A DNA stretch of 64,000 nucleotides from JACIWG01 sp049969935 (GTDB lineage Archaea > Thermoproteota > Nitrososphaeria > JACIWG01): positions 80,891 to 144,890 of the forward strand of contig JBMFNX010000001.1 in NCBI GenBank assembly GCA_049969935.1, written 5' to 3'. Each line of letters opens with the position of its first letter. Positions within the stretch are counted from its first letter, which is position 1. The notes below the pieces were generated by a model, which saw only the letters and a list, made by a program, of their open reading frames with translations, ran no database searches and was not told the origin of the DNA. Positions 8,955 through 19,303 of the stretch are shown one piece after another. Position numbers and translations under genes: made by a program.

Positions 8955-9030
8955 TGGAATGCTTGATACTAAACAACATTAAATGCTGGAGAGAACTCCA
9001 ACAGATAATGTTGTTTAGTATTTACATTCC
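8955..9030 (-). repeat. AT-rich extended stem within 23S (helix 25 position)
   Basis: Arms 8966-8980 and 9007-9021 are perfectly complementary over 15 bp of mostly A and T, capped by an inner GC hairpin and closed outside by GGAATG/CATTCC. It lies between the ACCGTGAGGGAAAG block and the CACGGCGAGCTTAAGG block, where helix 25, the eukaryotic ES7 site, belongs. Its composition contrasts sharply with the GC-rich rRNA around it. Confidence 0.75.
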
Positions 9031-9059
9031 TTTCAGGCCGCACTCGTCTGTAACCTTTT

Positions 9060-9092
<33 letters not shown>

Positions 9093-9461
9093 ACTTTTCA
9101 GCTTTCCCTCACGGTACTAGTGCGCTATCGGTCTTGGAAGGTATTTAGCCTTGGAGGCCACTTTCCCCCATATTCCTTAGCCATTGTCAAGGCCAAGTAC
9201 TCTGGCTGACAGCGATAACTTTTCCCATTTTTGCCTACGGGGATTTCACCCTCTATGTCGGGTCATTCCAGACCACTTCGGCTAATGGGAAAAGTTACCA
9301 TAATGCTGTCAGCAACCACTACATCCTACATTGGTCACCCAATGTAGTTCAGTTTGGGCTTTTCCCTTTTCGCTCGCCGCTACTCAGGGAATCTCAATTG
9401 ATTTCTTTTCCTCACCCTACTAGGATGTTTCCGTTCGGGTGGTTCGCGATCCTTTCGGATC

Positions 9462-9489
9462 GTTATCTAGGTCTTAAGACCTAGATAAC
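9462..9489. repeat. 28-bp perfect palindrome inside the 23S gene
   Basis: GTTATCTAGGTCTT is followed directly by its reverse complement. In the rRNA it would be a long hairpin in domain I near the 5' end, next to a second short hairpin (GCGATCC/GGATCG). It replaces a variable helix and is not a mobile element as far as I can see. Confidence 0.7.
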
Positions 9490-9620
9490 AGGAATTCCCA
9501 TTCGGGGATGCCGGAATCAACGGCTGCATGCGCCTACTCCGGCCTTTTCGCAGCTTGCCACGCCCTTCTTCGCCCTCCAAGCCGAGCCATCCACCAAAAG
9601 GCGTCGTTGTCGGAGAGATA

Positions 9621-9647
9621 CTGTCTGGCTGTCACACCTATGCATGA
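9621..9647 (-). other. 5' half of the 23S processing stem with bulge-helix-bulge motif
   Basis: This arm lies in the 16S-23S spacer and pairs with 5739-5765. It contributes the ACA bulge between the 4-bp central helix (TGTG) and the inner helix GCCAGACAG. Cutting in both bulges would free the 23S precursor. Confidence 0.9.
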
Positions 9648-9723
9648 CATTCATTGGAGACCCTTTAGGCCTCCTATGTCCTTCATCCATGATCCATATG
9701 GATCATGAATTGCATCATGGGAA

Positions 9724-9744
9724 GTGTGATGCTTAGTCGATTAA
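9724..9744 (-). other. 3' half of the 16S processing stem
   Basis: These 21 bases are perfectly complementary to 11269-11289 on the other side of the 16S gene. The stem lies just outside the mature 16S ends, as archaeal pre-16S processing stems do. A spacer of only about 80 nt follows before the 23S stem. It holds a 20-bp palindrome (9688-9707) and no tRNA. Confidence 0.88.
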
Positions 9745-9751
9745 CTTTCGA

Positions 9752-11255
<1,504 letters not shown>

Positions 11256-11268
11256 GGACGCACTACTA

Positions 11269-11289
11269 TTAATCGACTAAGCATCACAC
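11269..11289 (-). other. 5' half of the 16S processing stem
   Basis: It lies 13 nt upstream of the mature 16S 5' end. It is the exact reverse complement of 9724-9744 over 21 bp, giving the long double-stranded stem that brackets pre-16S rRNA. Confidence 0.88.
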
Positions 11290-11430
11290 CCTTCTCGGAT
11301 CCGAAGTTTACTTCGAATCCTCATCTTGTACGCGCAACTGGAGGCTTGTTATTCATCGCAAAAAGGGGAACTTTGTTCCCATGCTCTAACAAAGCGCCGC
11401 CATTGCGCAAACATTAACCGCTAAAAAGGG

Positions 11431-11441
11431 ATATAAAAATT
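11431..11441 (-). promoter_or_regulatory. Probable rRNA operon promoter (TATA box)
   Basis: On the minus strand the sequence AATTTTTATATCCC is a good archaeal box A in an AT-rich tract, about 180 nt before mature 16S. Transcription would start near 11405-11410. No other convincing box lies closer to the 16S stem. Confidence 0.6.
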
Positions 11442-11471
11442 TTGCTGATAATTATGTGAATTGACAATTTT

Positions 11472-11482
11472 AATTTTTATAA
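11472..11482 (+). promoter_or_regulatory. TATA box of tRNA-Leu(CAA)
   Basis: AATTTTTATAA lies about 25-30 nt before the first base of the tRNA. It sits back to back with the rRNA promoter, so one 70-nt AT-rich spacer drives both directions. Confidence 0.6.
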
Positions 11483-11506
11483 GTTAAGGGAGATTATTTT
11501 TATGGC

Positions 11507-11591
11507 GCGGGGGTTCCCGAGCCAGGTCAAAGGGGACAGACTCAAGATCTGTTCGCGTAGGCGTTCGTGGGTTCAAATCCCACCCCCCGCA
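11507..11591 (+). tRNA. tRNA-Leu (anticodon CAA)
   Basis: The acceptor GCGGGGG pairs with CCCCCGC. The anticodon loop CTCAAGA sits between CAGA and TCTG. There is a long variable arm (class II) and a T-arm TGGGTTCAAATCCCA. Discriminator A is as expected for Leu. No intron is present and CCA is not encoded. Confidence 0.93.
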
Positions 11592-11674
11592 TTATACCAT
11601 AATACAAGTTTACAGTTTTAGGTAAATTTTGTTTACAAAATGTTTTCCTAATCAAGATCAAATGGGCTTATTAT

Positions 11675-11899
11675 TTACTTTGAAGGTCTTATAAAAAAGA
11701 AGACTAATGTAAATAGCATAAGAATTATGAAAGTGATCAAATAGATTAGTTGCGTACGTTTCATTCTTTTATCCATTTCAATGGACTTCTGCATGCATGC
11801 ATTTGAGCAGAAAGTTTTTCCTATTGGAATAGCGGCACCACAAATTTTACAATGTGTATGTGGAGGAATTGCTCTAGACTTATTTTGTTTTTCTGACAT
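11675..11899 (-). CDS. Zinc-ribbon membrane protein, DUF2116-like
   Basis: This 74-residue protein has a short treble-clef-like zinc site (HCKICGAAIPIGKTFCSNAC, about 16-35) followed by one C-terminal transmembrane helix (LIYLITFIILMLFTLVFFFI). This layout matches a small archaeal family of unknown function (DUF2116). The zinc end probably faces the cytoplasm. It lies 5 nt downstream of pyrH on the same strand and may be co-transcribed with it. Confidence 0.8.
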   Translation of the reverse strand: MSEKQNKSRAIPPHTHCKICGAAIPIGKTFCSNACMQKSIEMDKRMKRTQLIYLITFIILMLFTLVFFFIRPSK

Positions 11900-11904
11900 T
11901 TAAC

Positions 11905-12585
11905 TCACTTTATCACTATTTCAGTACCTACTTTAGAACCTTTTATTGCATTTAATATATTTTGTGGTGTACAAAGAACAATTCTTGTTCTAATATTGGA
12001 TCGTTCAATTACTTTAATAGCTAAAGGATCAAAAAGATCGTAAGAACCTGCAATAAGAGGAGAAGATGTAACTAAATTAAAAAGAGTCTTTGTATCTATT
12101 TGATCATATTTTTTTGCATTCTTATCAATTTTAGGGTCAGCTGTATAGACGCCATCGACATCTGTCGCGTTGACGAAAAGTGTGGCTCTAGATTTTTCTG
12201 CAACTAATGCTGCGGTAGCATTAGTAGAATGCCCTGGATAAAGGCCGCCAAGAACAACTATTTTCCCAAAATTAAGTGCCAAAGACAATTCATCCATTGA
12301 CGAGGGCACTAATGGATAGGCAAAAGAACCAAGTGCACCAATTATTATTTTCGCATTTAATCTTGACACAGATATACCGATTTCATCCAAAGTGGTTTCA
12401 TCTACACCAAAAGCACGCAAGACATTTATGTAATTTCTTGCAACTTCACCACCACCAGAGACTATTATTGGCTGTATACCTTCATTTAATAATGAAACAA
12501 AAGATTCACATAGAACTTTAATATAATTTAAATCAAAGGGTTGCTTAAATATAGAACCACTTAATTTAATTACCACACGTTGCAA
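11905..12585 (-). CDS. pyrH: Uridylate kinase
   Basis: PyrH phosphorylates UMP to UDP in pyrimidine synthesis. It belongs to the amino acid kinase fold: VVIKLSGSIF at the start, PIIVSGGGEVAR, then TDVDGVYTADPKID. The frame is open upstream into the divergent aRF1 gene, but homologues begin at RVVIKLSG. I therefore choose TTG at 12585, giving 226 residues. A TATA-like TACTATTTAAG lies about 25 nt upstream on this strand, so the message may be leaderless. A GTG three codons downstream is an alternative. Confidence 0.9.
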   Translation of the reverse strand: MQRVVIKLSGSIFKQPFDLNYIKVLCESFVSLLNEGIQPIIVSGGGEVARNYINVLRAFGVDETTLDEIGISVSRLNAKIIIGALGSFAYPLVPSSMDELSLALNFGKIVVLGGLYPGHSTNATAALVAEKSRATLFVNATDVDGVYTADPKIDKNAKKYDQIDTKTLFNLVTSSPLIAGSYDLFDPLAIKVIERSNIRTRIVLCTPQNILNAIKGSKVGTEIVIK

Positions 12586-12640
12586 GGGTATCTCGCATAA
12601 CCATCTTAAATAGTAAGATAAAAACATACTGTGATGTAAA

Positions 12641-13900
12641 ATGGAAAGTGACAAAGGAAAAAGTTCAGTTGAGAAGTATAGATTAAAGCAATTAGTGGTA
12701 GAACTTTCAAAGAAAAGAGGAAGAGGAACTGAATTAATTTCATTATATATACCTCCAGGGAAACCCATCCATGAAGTAATAAATTCTTTGAGAGAGGAAT
12801 GGGGTACTGCATCTAATATAAAATCAGATACCACAAGAACACATGTACAAGATGCTTTAGTAAAAACTATGCAACGTTTAAAACTCTATAAGAAAGCGCC
12901 TGAAAATGGGCTCGTCATATTTTGCGGTGCTTTACCAACAAATGGATTAGGAAGTGAAACAATTTTCCTTTATGAAATAGTGCCAATTAAGCCTGTGCAA
13001 ACATATCTTTATAGGTGCGATGACCATTTCCACACAGAAATTTTACAAGAAATGTTAAAGGAGGAAACACTAATTGGAATAATTTCAATAGACACATCAG
13101 AGGCTGGTTTAGGTTTACTCTATGGCGATAGGGTAGAAGTAGCAGAAGTTCTGACGTCTGGAATATCGGGAAAACATAGAGCGGGAGGACAATCTGCACG
13201 AAGATTTGAACGTCTTAGAGAGATGGAGGTAAATGACTTTTTCCATCGAGTGGGAAGACATGCAACAAAATTGTTTTTGGAAGAAAATAAGGTAAGTAAA
13301 CTAATTGTTAGTGGGCCAGGGCCTACAAAGGATGACTTTTTAAAAGGAGAGTACTTACACTATCAATTACGAGACAAAATTGTTGCTGTAATAGATACTT
13401 CATATGCCGGAGAAGAAGGCATTCGTGAGACGGTTATGAAAGCAGAAAAAGTTTTGGAAGATTTAAGACTTGTTGAAGAAATTAAGTTAGTTCAAAACTT
13501 TTTACGCGAGGTGACGAGAGAAGATGGCCTAGCAGTTTATGGTATTAATGCAGTAGAAAACAGTCTCAATCAAGGCAATGTTGATACAATAATTGTTGTT
13601 GAAGATATTAATATGATAGCACTTAAGGTTAAATGTAAATATTGTGGAAGAGAGATTATTGAATATATTGCTCGCGATGAATATATAAAACGTAAACAGG
13701 AAATTTTGGCTTCAGCTTGTGCAGGATGCCAGAGACTTGATTATGAAGTAGAAGAAGAAGATTATATAGAGTATATTGCTAGGAAAGCAGATTTAGTTGG
13801 AGCACGGGTAGAAGTAATTTCATCTAAAACAGAATCAGGTATAATGCTTAAAAACTTTGGAGGAATTGGGGCAATATTAAGATATAGACCACGTACTTAA
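12641..13900 (+). CDS. prf1: Peptide chain release factor aRF1
   Basis: aRF1 recognises all three stop codons and triggers peptide release. The stop-codon reading motif NIKS is at residues 59-62 and the catalytic GGQ at 182-184. The C-terminal domain has a zinc-like CKYCGREI ... CAGCQ insert used in contact with the recycling factor. The length of 419 is normal. It is divergent from pyrH across a 55-nt shared promoter region. Its stop overlaps the convergent valS stop by 4 nt. Confidence 0.96.
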   Translation: MESDKGKSSVEKYRLKQLVVELSKKRGRGTELISLYIPPGKPIHEVINSLREEWGTASNIKSDTTRTHVQDALVKTMQRLKLYKKAPENGLVIFCGALPTNGLGSETIFLYEIVPIKPVQTYLYRCDDHFHTEILQEMLKEETLIGIISIDTSEAGLGLLYGDRVEVAEVLTSGISGKHRAGGQSARRFERLREMEVNDFFHRVGRHATKLFLEENKVSKLIVSGPGPTKDDFLKGEYLHYQLRDKIVAVIDTSYAGEEGIRETVMKAEKVLEDLRLVEEIKLVQNFLREVTREDGLAVYGINAVENSLNQGNVDTIIVVEDINMIALKVKCKYCGREIIEYIARDEYIKRKQEILASACAGCQRLDYEVEEEDYIEYIARKADLVGARVEVISSKTESGIMLKNFGGIGAILRYRPRT

Positions 13901-16314
13901 AGTTTAACAAAGATATTTTCATCGACCTTTTCAAAGTCATTTGATGGAAGCATATCATAAAATATTTCCTTAACTTTATGCATGGAAATTATTTCCTTTT
14001 CAAACACTCTTAATTCTTTCGGTATGCATAACATTGAAATTGGTGAAGCAAGGGATAGTAATTTCTTCTTTTTATAACTCCATATAGCAGAATTTAGTTG
14101 CATAAATCTGTCAAAAAGATCAGAAAACTCCTTTTTTGTCCCTTGTGGCACTGGATATTCTTCAAGATGAACACTCTCCTTAAAATTAAAGATTTTTTGA
14201 TAAATTGCTTCTGAAATAAATGGAGTTATAGGTGCAATTAGACAAATTATTGTATAAAGAACTCGATAAAGTGTGGAAATAGCACTCTTGGAAGAGAGTT
14301 CAGGGAATTCCTTATTTTTATTATAGGCTCTAGATTTTACTGCTTCAATGTAGTGATCTGCAAATATATTCCAAGTAAAATATCTAATTGCTCGTGCAGC
14401 TTCAAACGAATCAAGCTCCTCAAAAGAAAGTCTACATACCTGTATTAGTTCATCCAACTTTTCTAGTATAGCTTTGTCTATTGGTTCCAATGGCGCTTCC
14501 TCACATGGTGGGAATTGGGATATAAAACGTGAAATATTCCAAAGTTTTGTGATAAACTTTCTTGCACCAGAAACCCTGCTTTCAGAAAATAGATAATTTG
14601 AACCCAATTTTGCTTCACTTGCAGCCCAAAGCCTAAAAGCGTCAGCACCATATTTTTTTACAATCGGTTCAGGATAAATGACATTCCCAAGGTGTCTATG
14701 CATAGCACGTCCATGCTCATCAAGACCCATACCAGAAAGACGTACATACTTAAAAGCTGGTTTTTGAGTTAGCTGATAAATCCTTAGTAAGGAATAGTAG
14801 AGCCATGTTCTAACTATATCTATTCCTTGAGGACGCATTCCTACTGGAACGTCAGGTAAAGGATACCCTAATTTTCTACCAAGTCTTAACACATATAATG
14901 CAGAAACACTAGAGTCAACCCATGTATCAAATGTTCTAATTTCACCTTCAAAGTCTCTTCCCCCGCAATTTTTGCAACTTTCTAATGGATAAGGTTGTTT
15001 CCATGGTTGATAATAGTTTCCAGGTAAAGGTAAATTAGGGGTACCACATTTCTTACAGTACCAAATAGGCAGTTCAGTTCCATAAAAACGTCTTCTAGAA
15101 ATAGGCCAGTCAGATGTAATAGAGTTTATCCAATTAATTAAAATATTGATAGATTCTGGAGGAAAGAACTTTATTTGCTCTTTTGAAATTTTAAGAATAT
15201 CTTCCAAAAATTCTATTTGCTTAAGATAATATTCTTTCACATTTATATATTCTACTGGTGTTGAACAACGCCAACATACTGGAACATTCTGAGTTATAAC
15301 TTCTTTTTTAAGCAATAATGATTCCTCTTCTAATAAGGAAACTATTTTTTTCCGAGCTTCTTCAACGTTCAGACCAAAAAGTGGACCTGAATTTTCGTTC
15401 ATTACTGCATTCTCGTTTAACAATACTTTAGGTTTTAATCTAAGTTCTTTAAAGAGTCTAATATCTGACTGATCACCATAGGAACAAATCATTACTAGAC
15501 CGCTTCCAAATTCAGGTTTTGCATAGGGGTGGGGAATTATCGGAACTTTATGATTATATATTGGAACAATGGCGAAAGAATCTTTGAGGCTAGAGTATCT
15601 ATTATCATCGGGATTAAATATTATAGCCTCACATGCACCTAGTAATTCAGGTCTTGTTGTAGCGACAACAATATAATTTGTAGTGTTAGATGATTGTGAT
15701 TCTAATTGAAACTTAATATAGAAAAGCGTAGAATTTCGCTCTTCTTTCTCTAATTCGGCATCAGCAATTGTTGTCTTACAACTTGGACACCAATTAACGG
15801 GTCGTTCCTCTTCATAAACCAAACCTCTTTTCCAAACTTCAATAAATGTTTCTTGCGTGAAAGCACGATAGTCAGGGGAATCTGTTCTATAGCCATTTTC
15901 GAAATCACAACTTAATCCTAACCTGTAGAGTGTTTCAACAATTCTACTTTCTGTTTCATCAAGTATTTTTTTACATTGTTCTAAAAATATTTCTCTAGGA
16001 ATTTCAGTTGCTTTCTTATTTAACTTTTTTTCAGCCATCAATTCAACAGGTAAACCATTTCTGTCTACACCCCAAGGAAAAAACACGTTCTTTTTATTCA
16101 TCCTGAAATATCTTGCAATAATGTCAATTTGAACATAGTGGGCAGAACCACCAACATGCATTGAACCTGTAGCATATGGAGGAGGAATATCTATTACGAA
16201 CCAGTCATATGATGGATTAAAACAGCGATACACATTTGTCTTTTTCCAATAATCTAAAATAAATAGCTCATCTTCAGGTTCAAACGTTTTTTTGTCAAAT
16301 AGGGGTGTATGCAT
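13897..16314 (-). CDS. valS: Valyl-tRNA synthetase
   Basis: This class Ia synthetase of 805 residues charges tRNA-Val and edits Thr-tRNA. The HIGH motif appears as MHVGGSAHY (about 52-60) after PPPYATG. The editing domain carries the ATTRPELLGACEAI block. Zinc-binding pairs CWRCSTP and CKKCGTPN ... CKNCGG are present. Where KMSKS is expected, the sequence is GRAMHRHLGNVIYP, so the ATP-binding loop is altered. The ending is an all-helical anticodon domain. A tRNA-Thr gene lies behind its start on the other strand. Confidence 0.95.
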   Translation of the reverse strand: MHTPLFDKKTFEPEDELFILDYWKKTNVYRCFNPSYDWFVIDIPPPYATGSMHVGGSAHYVQIDIIARYFRMNKKNVFFPWGVDRNGLPVELMAEKKLNKKATEIPREIFLEQCKKILDETESRIVETLYRLGLSCDFENGYRTDSPDYRAFTQETFIEVWKRGLVYEEERPVNWCPSCKTTIADAELEKEERNSTLFYIKFQLESQSSNTTNYIVVATTRPELLGACEAIIFNPDDNRYSSLKDSFAIVPIYNHKVPIIPHPYAKPEFGSGLVMICSYGDQSDIRLFKELRLKPKVLLNENAVMNENSGPLFGLNVEEARKKIVSLLEEESLLLKKEVITQNVPVCWRCSTPVEYINVKEYYLKQIEFLEDILKISKEQIKFFPPESINILINWINSITSDWPISRRRFYGTELPIWYCKKCGTPNLPLPGNYYQPWKQPYPLESCKNCGGRDFEGEIRTFDTWVDSSVSALYVLRLGRKLGYPLPDVPVGMRPQGIDIVRTWLYYSLLRIYQLTQKPAFKYVRLSGMGLDEHGRAMHRHLGNVIYPEPIVKKYGADAFRLWAASEAKLGSNYLFSESRVSGARKFITKLWNISRFISQFPPCEEAPLEPIDKAILEKLDELIQVCRLSFEELDSFEAARAIRYFTWNIFADHYIEAVKSRAYNKNKEFPELSSKSAISTLYRVLYTIICLIAPITPFISEAIYQKIFNFKESVHLEEYPVPQGTKKEFSDLFDRFMQLNSAIWSYKKKKLLSLASPISMLCIPKELRVFEKEIISMHKVKEIFYDMLPSNDFEKVDENIFVKL

Positions 16315-16412
16315 AGGCGCTCAAATGTTATAAAAACCGGTAAATCCTTTCATATAAAAATATTTGGGTGCAACAGTTATTTATAAATAGAAATATTACT
16401 AACCGTAATTGA

Positions 16413-16486
16413 GCCCTGGTAGCTCAGCTGGTAGAGCGCCGCCTTGGTAAGGCGGAGGTTCGCGGGTTCAACCCCCGCCCAGGGCT
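16413..16486 (+). tRNA. tRNA-Thr (anticodon GGT)
   Basis: Acceptor GCCCTGG pairs with CCAGGGC. The anticodon arm CCGCC-TTGGTAA-GGCGG and T-arm GCGGG-TTCAACC-CCCGC are complete. Discriminator is T, as in the second tRNA-Thr here. It has no intron and no encoded CCA. A TATA-like TTATAAATAG lies about 25-32 nt upstream. Confidence 0.94.
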
Positions 16487-16508
16487 CACCTTACTAGAAA
16501 ATAGAATA

Positions 16509-17666
16509 TCAGACTTTCCAATCAAGTTTATATTTTTTATAAATGAATGGAGTTATTATTCCAACAATAAGTACAAAGAATGCAAAAGGTTGATAAAGAT
16601 AATAGTATATAGTAAATTCAAAAAGGTTAAAATCAAGATTTAACTTTTTGGAGAAAAAGAAAAATAGAAATAGAAAGAATATAAAACTTATTATGAAATT
16701 CAGTAGACTTGATAAAATAAAAAGTGAAATAGAAAAAAGAAATGGAAAAGCGATAAGAAAGGGAAACTTTGTAGCCAAAAAAATTATTGCAAAGTTTAAA
16801 ATTTTATACCCTAAAAAGTTTGATAAAAAGTAAGACAAAATAATGGGAATGAATGTTGGAAAAAGTATTACAAAACTTAATATTGCAATATGAGGATATT
16901 TCCTTACATATTTTAGAAGATCCCTCCAATGATCCTTAAGCCATAGTCCAACACCAACACTCCATCTTTTCCTTTGATTGAACCAGGTTATCCAATTTGG
17001 AGGACATCTTGTCTGAATCTTTATTTTTTCATAAAATTTAAAATATTTGTCCCTTAGTGCAACCTTAATAGCTAAATCAAGATCTTCTGAAATGACTCTT
17101 GAAAAACCACCAACTTCTTCAAAGACTTCTCTTTTAATTGCAAAAGCTGAACCATTAATACCTAAGCATCTATTCGTAAATCTCGAATAAAGATAATTAA
17201 CAAAATTTGAACTAATAAATTCATAATTAACCATCCTAGAAATAAAAGAGTCCTTTACAACTTCCTTCTTTATATCAAGGATGTCAGTTTCAAGCATTTC
17301 TTTCACAATCTCATTTAGAAAATTTCCTTCATTTGCAATTCTAATATCTGAATCTAAGAAAACAAGAATTTCACCTGTTGAACGTTTAACAGCATCATTT
17401 AAGGCATTTACTTTACCTACACGTTGAGAATTTAGAATAAAATAAATCTGCGAATCTGTATCCTGATATTTTCCAATAATATTTAACATAGCCTGACTCG
17501 GATTGTCTATTATTACAAAAATTTCCTTATTCTTATAATCATCTCTTAATAATGAATCTAATAATGAATCTAATAAATCTGAATTCGCATACACAGGAAT
17601 AAAGATACTAATTCTTTTTCCATATTTTTCCGATGAATTATTAACTTTTTTATCATCTTCATTCAA
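16509..17666 (-). CDS. Membrane-bound family 2 glycosyltransferase
   Basis: The GT-A domain begins at RISIFIPVYANSDLLDSLL. It carries the metal-binding FLDSDIRI, a VISEDLDLA acid-base motif and the QRKRWSVG (QxxRW) motif of processive or lipid-linked transferases. Four or so hydrophobic helices follow (FVILFPTFIPIILSYFL and later), so it is a cytoplasm-facing membrane enzyme. It probably adds sugars to a lipid or polymer, and the acceptor is unknown. The gene stands alone. A short tandem repeat (AATGAATCTAAT) occurs near 17550 within its 5' part. Confidence 0.85.
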   Translation of the reverse strand: MNEDDKKVNNSSEKYGKRISIFIPVYANSDLLDSLLDSLLRDDYKNKEIFVIIDNPSQAMLNIIGKYQDTDSQIYFILNSQRVGKVNALNDAVKRSTGEILVFLDSDIRIANEGNFLNEIVKEMLETDILDIKKEVVKDSFISRMVNYEFISSNFVNYLYSRFTNRCLGINGSAFAIKREVFEEVGGFSRVISEDLDLAIKVALRDKYFKFYEKIKIQTRCPPNWITWFNQRKRWSVGVGLWLKDHWRDLLKYVRKYPHIAILSFVILFPTFIPIILSYFLSNFLGYKILNFAIIFLATKFPFLIAFPFLFSISLFILSSLLNFIISFIFFLFLFFFFSKKLNLDFNLFEFTIYYYLYQPFAFFVLIVGIITPFIYKKYKLDWKV

Positions 17667-17806
17667 GAAAGGAATAGCCTCCTTTATTAATGGATTTTTG
17701 TGATTCTTTGCATATGACCCTTTAATAGAACCCCTATTTATTTAAACTGATTTAAATTAAAAAAGAGGAAAGTTTTAAACCCTATTACTAATACGCTTAA
17801 TTAGAA

Positions 17807-19303
17807 TTGTCAGAAGAAGATATTGAAAAAATTGTATATGAATTTACTAAAGAGGGGTTACAAATAGAGCCAAAAGCTTTTAAAAAGTTAGTTGAAATTC
17901 TAACAGGACAAAAGAATATTAGTAAAAACGAGATAATAGAGAAAATAATAAAAAGAAAGAAAGCCGAATTAATAGAGTCAAATTTTATTACCTTAAATGA
18001 TATTGAATTTATTTTACCAAAAAAAGAGGAACTAGAAGGAAAAATAGAATATGAGAATATAAAAACAGACATCAATGTGCTAAAAGACCCTGGAAATGAA
18101 GTTAAAATTCTTGAAGGAATAGAGGGATTTAAAAAATATTTTTTAAATCGTTACATCAAATTATTAAAAGTTGCTAATTCCAGACCTTCACCAAAAAGTC
18201 TTACAAAAATAGACAAAGTTACAGAAAATGAAAAAGATATAAGAGTAGCGGGATTAGTAAAAGAAAAAAGAGTAGCAAAAGATAAAGTAGTTTTAGAAAT
18301 TGAAGATCCATCAGGAGTATTAAAAATAGTTGCCAAGCAAAATACACAAAATCATAATCCTTTGGAAGTTTTACCGGACCAATTTGTAATAGCTGAAATT
18401 TCATCTATAAAGGAAGGTATAGCTTATGCTACAAAAATAGAATTCCCTGAAATACCAGATAGAACATTGCAAACAAGAGCACTTGAAGTTTATGCGCTCT
18501 TACTCTCAGATTTACATATAGGAAGTAAAAGTTTTCAAAGAGAAACTTTTGAACATTTATTACATTGGCTTCAGGGATATCATGGAGATAAAGAAATTAT
18601 TAAAAAATTAAAGTATATCATAATCGCAGGAGACCTAGTTGATGGTGTAGGCATTTATCCAAATCAAGAAAAAGAATTAGAAATAAATGACATAAGGAAA
18701 CAATATATTTTAGCAGCACAGTATATTGAACAAATACCTAAGCACATACAAGTTATTATCATTCCCGGGAACCATGATGCAACCAGACAGGCTCTGCCAC
18801 AACCATCTATTTCAAAAAAATATTGCGAAGAATTGTATAGGATGGATAATGTACTAATGTATGGTGATCCACTTGAAATAAAATTACATGGAGTAAATTT
18901 CTTAGTATATCACGGCCGTAGTTTAGACGATGTTTTTGCGTTTTCGCCATCTTCAGAAACCAATAGACCGGAGAACGCTATGAGACTATTATTAAGAGCA
19001 AGACATTTAGCGCCAGTCTTTGGAGCAAGAACAATTATAGCACCAGCGGAGGAGGACACTTTGGTTATAGATACGCCACCAGACATATTTCATGCTGGAC
19101 ATGTACATGTTTTTGGTTATACAAAATATAGAAGCACATTAATAGTAAATTCAGGAACATTCCAGAATCAAACGATGCATCAGAAATCCATTGGAATAAA
19201 TCCAACTCCAGGTATAGCAGCGATAGTCAACTTAAGCACACTAGAAATTATAGAAAAAAACTTTAATGAAATAACTATTCAGCATAATCTTCCACATATT
19301 TAA
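17807..19303 (+). CDS. polB: DNA polymerase D small subunit (DP1), exonuclease
   Basis: DP1 is the 3'-5' proofreading nuclease of archaeal PolD. After a helical N-terminus and an OB fold (VAGLVKEKRVAKDKVVLEIEDP), the calcineurin-type phosphoesterase motifs appear in order: LLSDLHIGS, AGDLVDGVG, PGNHDATRQ, YHGRS and FHAGHVHVFG. At 498 residues it lacks the long acidic linker of some euryarchaeal DP1s. The start is TTG. The 3' end overlaps convergent orc1 by 29 nt, so DP1, Orc1 and the origin are contiguous. Confidence 0.96.
   Translation: MSEEDIEKIVYEFTKEGLQIEPKAFKKLVEILTGQKNISKNEIIEKIIKRKKAELIESNFITLNDIEFILPKKEELEGKIEYENIKTDINVLKDPGNEVKILEGIEGFKKYFLNRYIKLLKVANSRPSPKSLTKIDKVTENEKDIRVAGLVKEKRVAKDKVVLEIEDPSGVLKIVAKQNTQNHNPLEVLPDQFVIAEISSIKEGIAYATKIEFPEIPDRTLQTRALEVYALLLSDLHIGSKSFQRETFEHLLHWLQGYHGDKEIIKKLKYIIIAGDLVDGVGIYPNQEKELEINDIRKQYILAAQYIEQIPKHIQVIIIPGNHDATRQALPQPSISKKYCEELYRMDNVLMYGDPLEIKLHGVNFLVYHGRSLDDVFAFSPSSETNRPENAMRLLLRARHLAPVFGARTIIAPAEEDTLVIDTPPDIFHAGHVHVFGYTKYRSTLIVNSGTFQNQTMHQKSIGINPTPGIAAIVNLSTLEIIEKNFNEITIQHNLPHI

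Noticed and set aside
9688..9707. 20-bp palindrome CATGATCCAT/ATGGATCATG in the 16S-23S spacer.
   Set aside because: In RNA it is a simple spacer hairpin between the two processing stems; no independent function is supported.
12586..12834. Extended pyrH reading frame of 309 codons.
   Set aside because: The extra 83 codons run antisense into the aRF1 gene and resemble no kinase; homologues start at RVVIKLSG.
17550..17582. Short tandem repeat within the glycosyltransferase gene.
   Set aside because: It encodes a plain repeat of LLDSLLDSLL in the protein and is not a mobile or regulatory element.
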